Shown here: one piece after another, positions 25,545 to 33,890 of the stretch
How positions within the stretch are numbered: the first letter of the stretch is position 1
How the letters are laid out: each line of letters begins with the position of its first letter
Assembly (NCBI GenBank): GCA_002723275.1
Contig: PBNZ01000023.1
Coordinates: 21,000 to 65,938, forward strand
Length of the DNA: 44,939 nt
Source of the DNA: Planctomycetaceae bacterium
GTDB taxonomy: Bacteria > Planctomycetota > Planctomycetia > Pirellulales > Pirellulaceae
Reading direction: 5' to 3'
Program-made: the position numbers and the translations under genes
The notes under the pieces: model-generated
Seen by the model: the letters and a program-made list of their open reading frames with translations, nothing else
The model's database searches: none
What the model was told of the DNA's origin: nothing

Positions 25545-25569
25545 GCCACTCAAGCTTGTTAATCACGAG

Positions 25570-25604
25570 AAGCCCGATGGAGCATCAGTCATCGGGCTTT
25601 TTTG
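25570..25604 (+). terminator. Rho-independent terminator
   Basis: Perfect 9-bp stem AGCCCGATG / CATCGGGCT (25571-25579 with 25590-25598) followed by six T. It ends the transcript of the secreted protein gene and, with the next gene starting 216 bases later, suggests that the TPR lipoprotein has its own promoter. Confidence 0.9.
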
Positions 25605-25819
25605 TGCGCAATGCCTGTCCGTGAAACGTCTTCTGTCGAACAATGCTCCGTTCGCCCTAGGAACAGTGCTTGCAACGCTGGCGTTAAAGTCCGCATATCT
25701 GTTGGAATTGACCTAAAGCGGTTAGCGTTGTCAGTCGATCCTGATTGAACGGTGGGCTGTTCTGGCTCATGCGCGTGTAGTTCGTCATGGATCATGTTGA
25801 ATCGAAGGCGGAGGTTGTT

Positions 25820-27103
25820 GTGGCTTGCAAATTCTGGACGCGATCCGTTTTTCTACTTCTTGGGGCCAGTTTGATTGGCTGCAAGTCAGGGACTAATCAA
25901 GAGCCACTCCGTATCGACAACCTGCTGGAGCAAAAGTCATCCGTAACGGACGGTGCTTTAGCCCACACGAAGAACACGGTTTCGGTTCCACAGGTTGCCG
26001 AAGACTATTTTACCGACAGTCGCAAGACACGCCGCGACTTGGCCGACTCGTCGGGGTGGCAAAAAGAAAGCCCACCCAAGTCGGGCTCTTTGAAAAACGC
26101 AGCGACGGCTGTGTCTGAGGCATTCGCTTTTAAGCCACGAGTGGTTCCTGCGGCTGATCCCACAGATCTTGACTACGTCCCTGATACGATTAAGCCCAGC
26201 CTTTTTCTTTCGGCGGCCGCGCTGCATGAGCAGCAAGGGCAGTTCGAAGCGGCTGAAAAACAATATCAAAAACTTCTTGCCAACGAACCTACGAACCGTG
26301 CTGGGTTGATTGGGCTCGCAAGATTAAAACACCGACAGGGCAATCTCGAAAAGTCGATTGAGATTTACGGTATCGCCGCGAAGCATCACGGCGACGATCC
26401 AGTTGTGCTGAATGATCTTGGGTTGTGTTTGGCACGAGCCGGGCGTTCTGCCGAGGCCATTACCTATTTGCAGAATGCCATTCGGCTCAATCCTGATTCT
26501 CTCATGTATCGCAATAATCTTGCTGCAATCCTGGTTGAGTCAAATCGATCGCAGGAGGCAGTGTCTACGCTCGCAAAATCGTACGGTCCAGCCGTTGCCA
26601 ATTACAACGTGGGTTATTTGCTGAATCAGCATGGTAAGAGTCAGGAGGCAACTGCCTACTTCGTTGAGGCACTGGAAATCAATCCGTCCTTGATGCCGGC
26701 TCGTCAATTGCTCGAACAACTCGCGCCGCAGGTAGGAACACTTCCTCAGCAACACCAGCCTCCGGCTGCGAGTGACGCTCCTCGCACCAGTGCAAAAACT
26801 CCAGCTGAAATTCCGCTGACGAAACCGATGGATGAATTGCTGCAGGTGAAAGCTCCGGCCAAGCTGACCGCTGTAGCGCCGGAGCCTACGGTCCAGCCTG
26901 AGATTTCCCAGGTGACCTTTATTCGGCAGCCGATGACTCAGCAACGTGTGGCTCTGGCCGCGTCGACATCGCTTACGAAAAAGCAGATCGAGACGAAGGC
27001 GGAATCGAAGGCCGTGCCTTCGGCGGAACCCTTGATTCGTTTGCCCACGCCCAAAAAGTCGATGCGTGCCTCATTGCTTTCGATGCCGTCTTTCCCGCAG
27101 TAG
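25820..27103 (+). CDS. TPR-repeat lipoprotein, TadD-like
   Basis: 427 residues. I chose the GTG at 25820 because GGAGG lies 5 bases upstream and it starts a clean lipoprotein signal (ACKFWTRSVFLLLGASLIGC, lipobox LIGC); an ATG at 25787 would add 11 charged residues before it. Residues ~120-280 carry TPR units: LFLSAAALHEQQGQFEAAEKQYQKLLAN, GLIGLARLKHRQGNLEKSIEIYGIAAKHHG, DPVVLNDLGLCLARAGRSAEAITYLQNAIRLNP and two more. The C-terminal ~140 residues are a Pro/Ala-rich, low-complexity region. TPR lipoproteins named TadD act in Tad pilus biogenesis, probably as secretin pilotins; position at the end of this locus supports that role, but the sequence alone only shows a TPR protein. Confidence 0.8.
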   Translation: MACKFWTRSVFLLLGASLIGCKSGTNQEPLRIDNLLEQKSSVTDGALAHTKNTVSVPQVAEDYFTDSRKTRRDLADSSGWQKESPPKSGSLKNAATAVSEAFAFKPRVVPAADPTDLDYVPDTIKPSLFLSAAALHEQQGQFEAAEKQYQKLLANEPTNRAGLIGLARLKHRQGNLEKSIEIYGIAAKHHGDDPVVLNDLGLCLARAGRSAEAITYLQNAIRLNPDSLMYRNNLAAILVESNRSQEAVSTLAKSYGPAVANYNVGYLLNQHGKSQEATAYFVEALEINPSLMPARQLLEQLAPQVGTLPQQHQPPAASDAPRTSAKTPAEIPLTKPMDELLQVKAPAKLTAVAPEPTVQPEISQVTFIRQPMTQQRVALAASTSLTKKQIETKAESKAVPSAEPLIRLPTPKKSMRASLLSMPSFPQ

Positions 27104-27509
27104 TCGGAGTTCAAGGTAAGCCGCAGGATAATCCACTCCCGCGGCTGCAGGGATTGTCCTGAAACGGGGCTGCCGTTCTGAAAGCAGCTTCTCTAGCTGG
27201 CGTATTTGGCGATGGTGTGAATCCAGATAGGCGATCTGCCTCTGAAAATCCTGCTGATTGTGGCCATCGTCCGCGCGAACTAGGTTGTCGCAACGGAGGG
27301 TGCTGCATTAGAATCTGAAGTCGCTTTGGAGGCTCTCGTCAGCCGTTCCCAAAATTCGATGAGGAAGACTTCATCCTGAAATCGAATTCGCTACCGAGAA
27401 TCCGTTACTCTTCTCATGGAATGCTCCGGCATACTGAGTTGAGTTTGAAATACCGTTGTGGTTACACCAACACCGCACAGACAATTCAAACTGCCCGAAG
27501 GAATCCCGT
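27104..27509. other. Intergenic region with possible coding relic
   Basis: 406 bases between the TPR gene and the MFS gene. On the minus strand two overlapping frames look more protein-like than expected. One spans 27280-27390 and contains QDEVFLIEFWERLTRASKA; the other spans 27071-27307 and contains QDFQRQIAYLDSHHRQIRQ and VDYPAAYLELRLLRERRH. Neither has a usable start, and a single frameshift would join them. It may be a small decayed gene or chance. No terminator was seen after the TPR gene. Confidence 0.35.
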
Positions 27510-28790
27510 ATGTTCATAAAAACTCGTCTCGGCATCATGATGTTTTTGCAGTTCTTTGTCTGGGGAGTGTTCTTTGTCACCATGGGCACTTACCTCGGCA
27601 AACTATTCGAAGGCAGAGAAGGCCTCAATTCGATCATCGGGGGTAGTTACGCGACGCAAACATGGGCAGCTCTGTTTGCACCCTTGATCGTTGGCTTTCT
27701 TGGCGATCGTTACTTGAATAAAGAACACCTGAATGGAATCTTGCATTTAATTGGAGCCGTATTTCTCTGGTGGGTAAGTTCCGTTGAAGATCCATCGATT
27801 TTCTTCTGGGCACTGTTGGCCTTCTTCATTTGTTACATGCCAACTCTGGCGCTCGTGAACACAATCACCTTCCAGAACGTGAATGATATCGAATCGGATT
27901 TTCCAAAGATTCGATTGTGGGGAACATTTGGCTGGATTTTTGCAGGCTTGACGATCTCCGAGTCCTTTTTTGGACTGTTCTCATTTCCGATTCTTCCCGG
28001 CATTGAAGACGGTGGAAGCTCAGCGGTTCAATTTAAAGTTGCTGCTGTCGTGAGCGTTATCTATGGAATCTACAGCTTCACCCTGCCGGCTTCTCCTCCT
28101 GAGGGTAGAGGTGAGCCGGTCAATGTGATCAAGATTCTTGGTTTCGACTCGCTGAACTTGATGCGAAATCCGTCCTACTTCATTTTCGCACTTTGCTCCT
28201 TCTTGATTTGTATTCCACTCGCCTTCTATTACGCTCGAACCGGTGAGTTTGCTTCGGCGATGCATTTTGGTGATCGAACTGCTGGCGTTATGGCTCTCGG
28301 ACAAGTTAGTGAAATTGTCTTCATGGCGCTCGTTCCATTCTTCCTATTCCGACTTGGCGTCAAATGGATGCTGTTGGTTGGAATGTTCGCCTGGGCTTTA
28401 AGGTATGTGCTCTTCGGCCTGTTACCCGGCGTTGCACCGATGGTCGTGTTCGGAATTGTTCTGCACGGTATTTGCTACGACTTCTTCTTCGTCACGGGAC
28501 AGCTCTATACGGATCGCGTGGCACCCAGGGAGATGCGAACGAGTGCTCAAGCGTTGATTGGATTGTTGACCTACGGAGCTGGAATGTTGGTGGGTAACTA
28601 CATTCTGGGTTGGTGGGGAGATCGCATTGAGCTGGATCCGACAACCCAAGCTGGTTGGGAGGCTAGAGCAAAAGAGTTCTGGCTGATGCCGGCCATTTTT
28701 GCCGCCTCTGTTGCTGTGTTTTTCTTCCTCGCCTTCTGGGACAAATCGAGTGCTGCCGCACCAGGCGATTTGCCGGTTGATGAGTCGTAA
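27510..28790 (+). CDS. MFS transporter, nucleoside:H+ symporter type
   Basis: 426 residues with about twelve membrane segments. I chose the ATG at 27510 (MFIKTRLGIMMFLQFFVWGV) with AAGGA 8 bases upstream. MMFLQFFVWGVFFVTMGTYL, SYATQTWAALFAPLIVGFLGDRYLN and PTLALVNTITFQNV are characteristic of the NupG/XapB nucleoside-permease family; IRLWGTFGWIFAG and TDRVAPREMRTSAQALIGLLTYGAGMLVGNYILGWWGD in outline are also family-like. It would import nucleosides with protons at the inner membrane; planctomycete members are often annotated only as MFS, so the substrate is an inference. It is a single-gene unit with its own terminator. Confidence 0.85.
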   Translation: MFIKTRLGIMMFLQFFVWGVFFVTMGTYLGKLFEGREGLNSIIGGSYATQTWAALFAPLIVGFLGDRYLNKEHLNGILHLIGAVFLWWVSSVEDPSIFFWALLAFFICYMPTLALVNTITFQNVNDIESDFPKIRLWGTFGWIFAGLTISESFFGLFSFPILPGIEDGGSSAVQFKVAAVVSVIYGIYSFTLPASPPEGRGEPVNVIKILGFDSLNLMRNPSYFIFALCSFLICIPLAFYYARTGEFASAMHFGDRTAGVMALGQVSEIVFMALVPFFLFRLGVKWMLLVGMFAWALRYVLFGLLPGVAPMVVFGIVLHGICYDFFFVTGQLYTDRVAPREMRTSAQALIGLLTYGAGMLVGNYILGWWGDRIELDPTTQAGWEARAKEFWLMPAIFAASVAVFFFLAFWDKSSAAAPGDLPVDES

Positions 28791-28817
28791 GAAGACAGTT
28801 TGAAACTGCAGTGGATG

Positions 28818-28851
28818 ACACCCTCAGGATTCTTCCTGAGGGTGTTTTTTT
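28818..28851 (+). terminator. Rho-independent terminator after the MFS gene
   Basis: Perfect 12-bp stem ACACCCTCAGGA / TCCTGAGGGTGT (28818-28829 with 28834-28845), TTCT loop, then six T. A strong terminator. Confidence 0.95.
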
Positions 28852-29473
28852 ACACCTGCTGTTTCCCGTGGTGAGATCTGACGACTGCCCCCTGAGTTGG
28901 GGCTGGCTCTCCTTGGCGATCCTTGCCCGAAAATGGACCCGCGAAGCCGTTTTTTTGGCGGGTAGGGGCCTCCTTTACCGCCAAAGATTAATAATAAGAA
29001 ATCTTCCGCAGGATTTCTCAGCGACTGGCAACTATCAATTACTGCTGCTGCAATGGAGATAGCTTTGCATCTCTGGCCTAGATTTCGCTGGTGCCGATGG
29101 AGAGCCAAAATGTCTCCCTCTGCAGCCGGTTTTCTGTCGTCGCAAACAACATAAGTCTTTGTTTGAAAACGGTTTAAGCGGCAACGGGAAGACAGGTCGC
29201 AATTTCGGTTCCATCGGATTCCGAATGGCGCCTAAGATACTGGTGGTCCGATGGCCGTTGGATCGGAGGGCTGCGTTGACGATATCACTCTTGAAATAGA
29301 CCTCAAGAGCGCGTCAACGAAGTCTTCTCGGATGACTTCGCGAACAATCGGTCACCCTGAGTTCGTATTTTCCGAATGGGTCGAACGCGGATCAAAATTG
29401 GATCTGCCCGAGATCTGACACACTGAATCGAGCATTGGGAGTTCCAATCGTCGGGTACGGAGAGAGAAAAAAC
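28852..29473. other. Intergenic region with several hairpins upstream of the DegP-like gene
   Basis: 622 bases after the terminator with no supported gene. Structures seen: GCCCC/GGGGC (28887-28903); a GGCGG/CCGCC pair around 28960-28990 after a seven-T run; a nested inverted repeat at 29274-29319 (outer CGTTGACG/CGTCAACG, inner CTCTTGA/TCAAGAG); and CGAAGTC/GACTTCG (29318-29340). The concentration of stems in the 200 bases before degP suggests a structured leader or operator, but I recognise no known RNA family. The two open frames here lack ribosome sites. Confidence 0.45.
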
Positions 29474-30970
29474 ATGAATAGCAGAAATATTCTTATCGCA
29501 TTGGTGCCGGTCTCGCTGATAGCTGCGGTACTGATCGGCTCGGCGGTGAGCGAACCTCGGACGACGAGTTCTGAGACGCGTGCTGTCAGCCAGGCAGAAA
29601 CGATGTCAACGGCTTTTCGCAACGCGTCGGAGGAGGTTTTGCCGACCGTTGTAAAAATTCAATCCAAGGTCACGTCCCAGAATGTTATTCGGCGTGGACC
29701 ATCCATGCGCGAAGGTCTGCCGGAAGGCTTTCGCGGTTTTGAAGACTTCTTTGGTGAGGAAGGTTTTCCCTTCGAGCAGTTCGAAGGACGTGCTCCTCAG
29801 AGGGAGGGAACCGGTACTGGGGTCGTAATCAGTGAAGACGGCTTGATCTTGACGAACAATCACGTGGTCAGTGGTGCCGATGTTGTCACCGTTGAGTTGG
29901 CTGATGGGCGCGAGTTCACTGCGGAAGATATCCGCACCGATCCGCAAACGGATCTAGCCATCTTACGAATCAAGGGTGCCGGAGATTTGCAGGCTGCCAA
30001 GCTCGGTGATTCCGACGGCGTGCAAATCGGTGACTGGGTTCTCGCGATTGGCAACCCGTTTCAATTGGAAGCGTCCGTGAGTGCAGGTATCATCAGCGCC
30101 AAAGGTCGTTCGTTGGGTGCCGCTTCCCGGGCGAGCTTTCTGCAGACTGACGCTGCGATCAATCCCGGTAACTCGGGTGGACCGCTCGTCAACCTTCGAG
30201 GTGAAGTTGTCGGAATCAATACCGCAATCGCTTCCTCGTCGGGAGGCTATCAGGGGATCGGCTTTGCGATTCCGGTCAACTTGGCCAAGTGGGTGTCGGA
30301 CCAGCTGATTGACAATGGTTCCGTGCGCCGTGCCTGGTTAGGGGTTTCGATCAGTCCGGTAACCCAAGAATCGGCGGAGATGTTGAAGATCGACCCGCGG
30401 ACTCCGGGCGTCGTTGTCCAGCAGGTTGGCGAAGGCACCCCCGCTGAGCGAGCCGGGATTCGTGCCGGTGATGTAATCACTCATTTCGGTGGTAAAGCTG
30501 TTTCCGGTCCTGCCGAATTGCAGCGTGCCGTCGAGAAATCCCCGTTGGGTAAAAAGCAAGCGGTCCGCGTGTTGCGACGCGGGAAGCGAGTTACCCTGAC
30601 GGTTAACGTTGAGGCATTGCCTGATCAGATGGCATCCGCGACGGGAGAACAGAGACCGCTGCGTGATGATCAGTCGGTCGAGGACGAAACGCTTGGTATG
30701 AGCGTTGCCGATCTCGATGCGGATCTGGCAGACCGGATGAAGATCGAGGTTGAAGAAGGCGTCGTTGTCACGAAAGTTGCACCAGGAAGTGTCGCTGCCC
30801 AAAGTGGTGTCAAACGCGGCATGCTGGTATTAGAAGTTGACGGCCATCAGGTCGACTCTTCGGAAGACTTCATGACCGCCGTGAAGGAAGGCAACCTTGA
30901 TAAAGGGATCACGCTCACAGCGCGCGTTCCCGGAGTGGGCAGCCGCTTCTTAATGTTGAAAGAAAGATAG
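29474..30970 (+). CDS. Periplasmic Do/DegP-type serine protease
   Basis: 498 residues from the ATG at 29474 (GGAGA upstream), which opens a membrane anchor or signal (NILIALVPVSLIAAVLIGSA). Residues ~90-270 are the S1C protease: GTGTGVVISEDGLILTNNHV with His130, QTDLAILRI with Asp160, and NPGNSGGPLVNLRG with Ser234. An inserted loop before it contains GLPEGFRGFEDFFGEEGFPF, typical of DegP/DegQ. Two PDZ domains follow (VVVQQVGEGTPAERAGIRAGDVITHFGG; VVVTKVAPGSVAAQSGVKRGMLVLEVDG). It degrades or refolds misfolded envelope proteins. Complete catalytic triad and normal length. Single gene with its own terminator; the ECF system of this window is a candidate regulator but there is no direct sign of it. 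Confidence 0.93.
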   Translation: MNSRNILIALVPVSLIAAVLIGSAVSEPRTTSSETRAVSQAETMSTAFRNASEEVLPTVVKIQSKVTSQNVIRRGPSMREGLPEGFRGFEDFFGEEGFPFEQFEGRAPQREGTGTGVVISEDGLILTNNHVVSGADVVTVELADGREFTAEDIRTDPQTDLAILRIKGAGDLQAAKLGDSDGVQIGDWVLAIGNPFQLEASVSAGIISAKGRSLGAASRASFLQTDAAINPGNSGGPLVNLRGEVVGINTAIASSSGGYQGIGFAIPVNLAKWVSDQLIDNGSVRRAWLGVSISPVTQESAEMLKIDPRTPGVVVQQVGEGTPAERAGIRAGDVITHFGGKAVSGPAELQRAVEKSPLGKKQAVRVLRRGKRVTLTVNVEALPDQMASATGEQRPLRDDQSVEDETLGMSVADLDADLADRMKIEVEEGVVVTKVAPGSVAAQSGVKRGMLVLEVDGHQVDSSEDFMTAVKEGNLDKGITLTARVPGVGSRFLMLKER

Positions 30971-30990
30971 GCTCCCATTGAGTTGGCTTG

Positions 30991-31027
30991 AACGCCGTGC
31001 TCTTTAAACAGGGCACGGCGTTTTTTT
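30991..31027 (+). terminator. Rho-independent terminator after the DegP-like gene
   Basis: Stem AACGCCGTGCTC / GGGCACGGCGTT (30991-31002 with 31011-31022), one G-T pair, followed by further T (seven T in all at 31021-31027). It separates the protease gene from the convergent sugar ABC operon. Confidence 0.92.
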
Positions 31028-31095
31028 GTGTTACCAACGGCATCCTGCGTGAACCTGCTTAGGATTGTCAGAAGTATTCGGTGCGTCACTCAGGC

Positions 31096-32625
31096 TCAAC
31101 CGTGCGGCAAGGCTGATTCAGTCGCCGCTTCCATGATGGCAGCCTCGGAGGCCTCCGATCGATCGAATTCAGCCGTCATCCGTCCTTCTGCAAGGACAAG
31201 AATACGATCGCTGACAGTCAGCAACTCGGGCAATTCGCTGGAGGTTAGGATAATGGCGATACCCTCCCGGCAAAGTTGATCCATCAGTCGGTAGAGCTCC
31301 GCTTTCGCGCCCACATCGACACCCCGAGTGGGGTCGTCGAGTAGCAGAACTTTGGGCTTCGTCAGTAACCAACGGCCAATAATCGTCTTCTGCTGGTTAC
31401 CGCCACTGAGACTTGTGATGGAAGATTCAGGGCCTGCTGTCTTAACCGAGAGCCGTGCGACGGAATCATCGACAATTTCTGCTTCCTTTTTGCGACTAAT
31501 GACTCCCGAGGTGACCGTCTCTTCCAGCGTGCACATGCTGATGTTCTCGCGCACACACATCTGAGCGAAGATACCGAGCCGTTTGCGATCTTCCGTGACC
31601 ATCGCTACACCCGCTCGTTTGGCTTCATTCGGATTTCGGAACCGCACAAGTTGGTTCTCGAGCAGGACCTTCCCTGCCGGAGTCTCCTCACTGGCTCCAA
31701 AGAGACACTCGAGTAATTCGGTGCGACCAGCACCCATCAGCCCTGCAATTCCCAGGATTTCGCCACGTCGTAGTTCAAACGAGATCTCCTTGAGTCGCCA
31801 TGCTCGAGCGTGACCAGGCCAGGGCAGGGAGAGATTGTTGACTTCGAGGACAACATCTCCCACCTGTCGTGAATCACCTAAGTCAATCTCTTCGATTTCT
31901 CGACCAACCATCAAGTGTGTGATCTCTCGAGGTGTCGTCTCCTCTTTTTCGAGCGTCTTTACAAGTTTGCCGTCTCGCAACACCGTAATTCGGTCCGACA
32001 GTCGGAACACTTCATCCATCTTGTGCGAGATATAAAGGATGGTTACCCCTTTTTCGCGAAGATGGTCGATCACTCGGTAAAGTCGCTCAACCTCCGATTC
32101 AGTGAGAGCACTTGTCGGTTCGTCCATGATCAGGATTTCGGAGTTCAAGGAGAGCGCTTTCGCGATTTCCAGCAGTTGCTGATCTCCGACTCGCAACGAT
32201 CCTGCAATGGCCTGAGGATGGACATCGCATTCTAGTTGCTTGAGCAGTTCACTCGTTTCCGCATTCATCTTGCGGTTGTTTAGCAAGCCCAGGCTCGATG
32301 TGTGCTCGCGACCAAGAAACACATTCGCCGCTGCCGATAATTCTTCGACGAGGTTCAGCTCTTGATGGATGATGCTCAGCCCACAGGCTTCAGCGTCACG
32401 AGTGCCCCGAAAGTTAACGGATTCTCCTCGGACTTCGATCTGGCCATCGTATTCTGTAATGACACCGGACAAGATCTTCATCAATGTGCTCTTGCCGGCT
32501 CCATTCTCTCCGCAGATCGAATGGAGTTCTCCCTGGCGGATGTCGACCGATACATCATCCAGAGCGACGACACCTGGGTAGCGTTTCGTCACATGTTTGA
32601 TCGAAATGATGGGAGTATCCGCCAT
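31096..32625 (-). CDS. rbsA: Sugar ABC transporter ATPase (RbsA-like, two ATPase domains)
   Basis: 509 residues. First ATPase domain: Walker A GENGAGKST (39-47), signature region LRVGDQQLLEIAKAL, Walker B ILIMDEPTSAL. Second domain: degenerate Walker A IAGLMGAGRTELL, intact signature LSGGNQQKTIIGRWL and Walker B VLLLDDPTRGVDVGAK. This double-domain layout, with the second P-loop altered, is the normal form of ribose/xylose/inositol-class (CUT2) ATPases. Its start lies 4 bases after the permease stop, with AAGGA upstream. It would energise uptake through RbsC from the lipoprotein RbsB. The exact sugar is not shown by sequence, so the symbol is by family. Confidence 0.92.
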   Translation of the reverse strand: MADTPIISIKHVTKRYPGVVALDDVSVDIRQGELHSICGENGAGKSTLMKILSGVITEYDGQIEVRGESVNFRGTRDAEACGLSIIHQELNLVEELSAAANVFLGREHTSSLGLLNNRKMNAETSELLKQLECDVHPQAIAGSLRVGDQQLLEIAKALSLNSEILIMDEPTSALTESEVERLYRVIDHLREKGVTILYISHKMDEVFRLSDRITVLRDGKLVKTLEKEETTPREITHLMVGREIEEIDLGDSRQVGDVVLEVNNLSLPWPGHARAWRLKEISFELRRGEILGIAGLMGAGRTELLECLFGASEETPAGKVLLENQLVRFRNPNEAKRAGVAMVTEDRKRLGIFAQMCVRENISMCTLEETVTSGVISRKKEAEIVDDSVARLSVKTAGPESSITSLSGGNQQKTIIGRWLLTKPKVLLLDDPTRGVDVGAKAELYRLMDQLCREGIAIILTSSELPELLTVSDRILVLAEGRMTAEFDRSEASEAAIMEAATESALPHG

Positions 32626-32629
32626 GCGT

Positions 32630-33883
32630 CTACGTCCTTTGGGATCGAGCCGATTCTGTCAGCTTGAGTCCACCAAGCAGTAAGCCAATGATGATTCCGG
32701 CTACGATTCCGACGGTCACCCCCTGTGTCTTTTGGGTCAGGACGAAAATGACTGTCCCCACCAAGATTGCCAAAATGGGAATGGTGATGCTGCCCAGTAT
32801 TCCCGGGAAGAAGCTTTTCTTGGCACCACTACCCTGGCGTCGCAATTCGTTGAAGGCCACGGCGAGCACGACGAGGAAGCCAACGATCATGCCCTGGTAG
32901 TCATCGGATCCCGCTCGTACGATCTTGGCGACCGAGTCGATGACAACTCGCAAGAACAAGACACCTAGCATGACGCCGGGGATCAGTCCGACGCCGCCCT
33001 GCAGGCTGCAACCTCCCACCACGGCAGCGGCGATCGCATTCAGTTCGTATCCGACGGCGAGCGTTGACGGGTTTGCTGCACCTACCTTCGCGGTGTAGAG
33101 CACACCCGCAATCGCCGCAGTGACCGACCCGATACAATAGGCGAGCCATTTGAGGTGATCCGTACGGATGCCGCTTAATCGAGCTGCCTCTTCATTGCCA
33201 CCCATTGCATAGAGATGACGACCGATCACCGTGCCGTTCATTAAGAACCAGCAGAGGATGCCGAGCACGATGAAAATCACCAAGGCGACCCACCATTCGC
33301 TCAAATAGGCGAAGGTTGCATCATCAGCCCGAACAGTCGTGACCTGATTGCCGAGCTGAGCGGTCACTGCTTGATTTAGAATCTTGGCCAGACTACGGAG
33401 GCCGACGAGCGATGCTAACGTCGCGACAAAAGGAGGCAATCGGACGATTGTAATCAGCCAGGTATGGACGGTGCCGACCATGAAGCCGACCACCATGGTA
33501 ACGCCAATGGCGATACAGACCACAAACAGCCCGACATTCGTGGGATCCGGAAGCATGTCGGGGCCCTTGGGCGCCAAAATCAACATCACCAGTCCGCAAA
33601 TGGATCCTGCGAAGACAATCATCGAGCCGCTGGAAAGATCGATTCCACCAGCAATAATCACGATCGCGGCGCCCAACGCGAAGATTCCCAACAGCGCCGT
33701 TTGGTGCAGGATGTCTTCCAGATTACGGACCGGCTCGTTCAGGTAATCCGCCGATCCGTTCATCAGCAGGTTGGCGCCAATCGTTCCGCCAATCACGATC
33801 ACCAGCGCAACGATGAGCCCCAGTTCGTTGCGGAACCGTTTCGCGAAGCTCGTGGTTGCCTGGGTGTCGTTACCCTTATTCAT
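32630..33883 (-). CDS. rbsC: Sugar ABC transporter permease (RbsC-like)
   Basis: 417 residues, longer than the ~320 of E. coli RbsC because of an extra C-terminal region with two hydrophobic segments (ILGSITIPILAILVGTVIFVL and VTVGIVAGIIIGLLLGGL). Family motifs: ALGAAIVIIAGGIDLSSGSM, GTVHTWLITIVRLPPFVATLASL, YAMGGNEEAARLSGIRTD and LAVGYELNAIAAAVVGGCSLQGGVG. The start is the ATG at 33883, 7 bases after the RbsB stop and without its own strong ribosome site, so it relies on coupling. It forms the membrane channel of the importer. Confidence 0.92.
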   Translation of the reverse strand: MNKGNDTQATTSFAKRFRNELGLIVALVIVIGGTIGANLLMNGSADYLNEPVRNLEDILHQTALLGIFALGAAIVIIAGGIDLSSGSMIVFAGSICGLVMLILAPKGPDMLPDPTNVGLFVVCIAIGVTMVVGFMVGTVHTWLITIVRLPPFVATLASLVGLRSLAKILNQAVTAQLGNQVTTVRADDATFAYLSEWWVALVIFIVLGILCWFLMNGTVIGRHLYAMGGNEEAARLSGIRTDHLKWLAYCIGSVTAAIAGVLYTAKVGAANPSTLAVGYELNAIAAAVVGGCSLQGGVGLIPGVMLGVLFLRVVIDSVAKIVRAGSDDYQGMIVGFLVVLAVAFNELRRQGSGAKKSFFPGILGSITIPILAILVGTVIFVLTQKTQGVTVGIVAGIIIGLLLGGLKLTESARSQRT

Positions 33884-33890
33884 TTTACGA

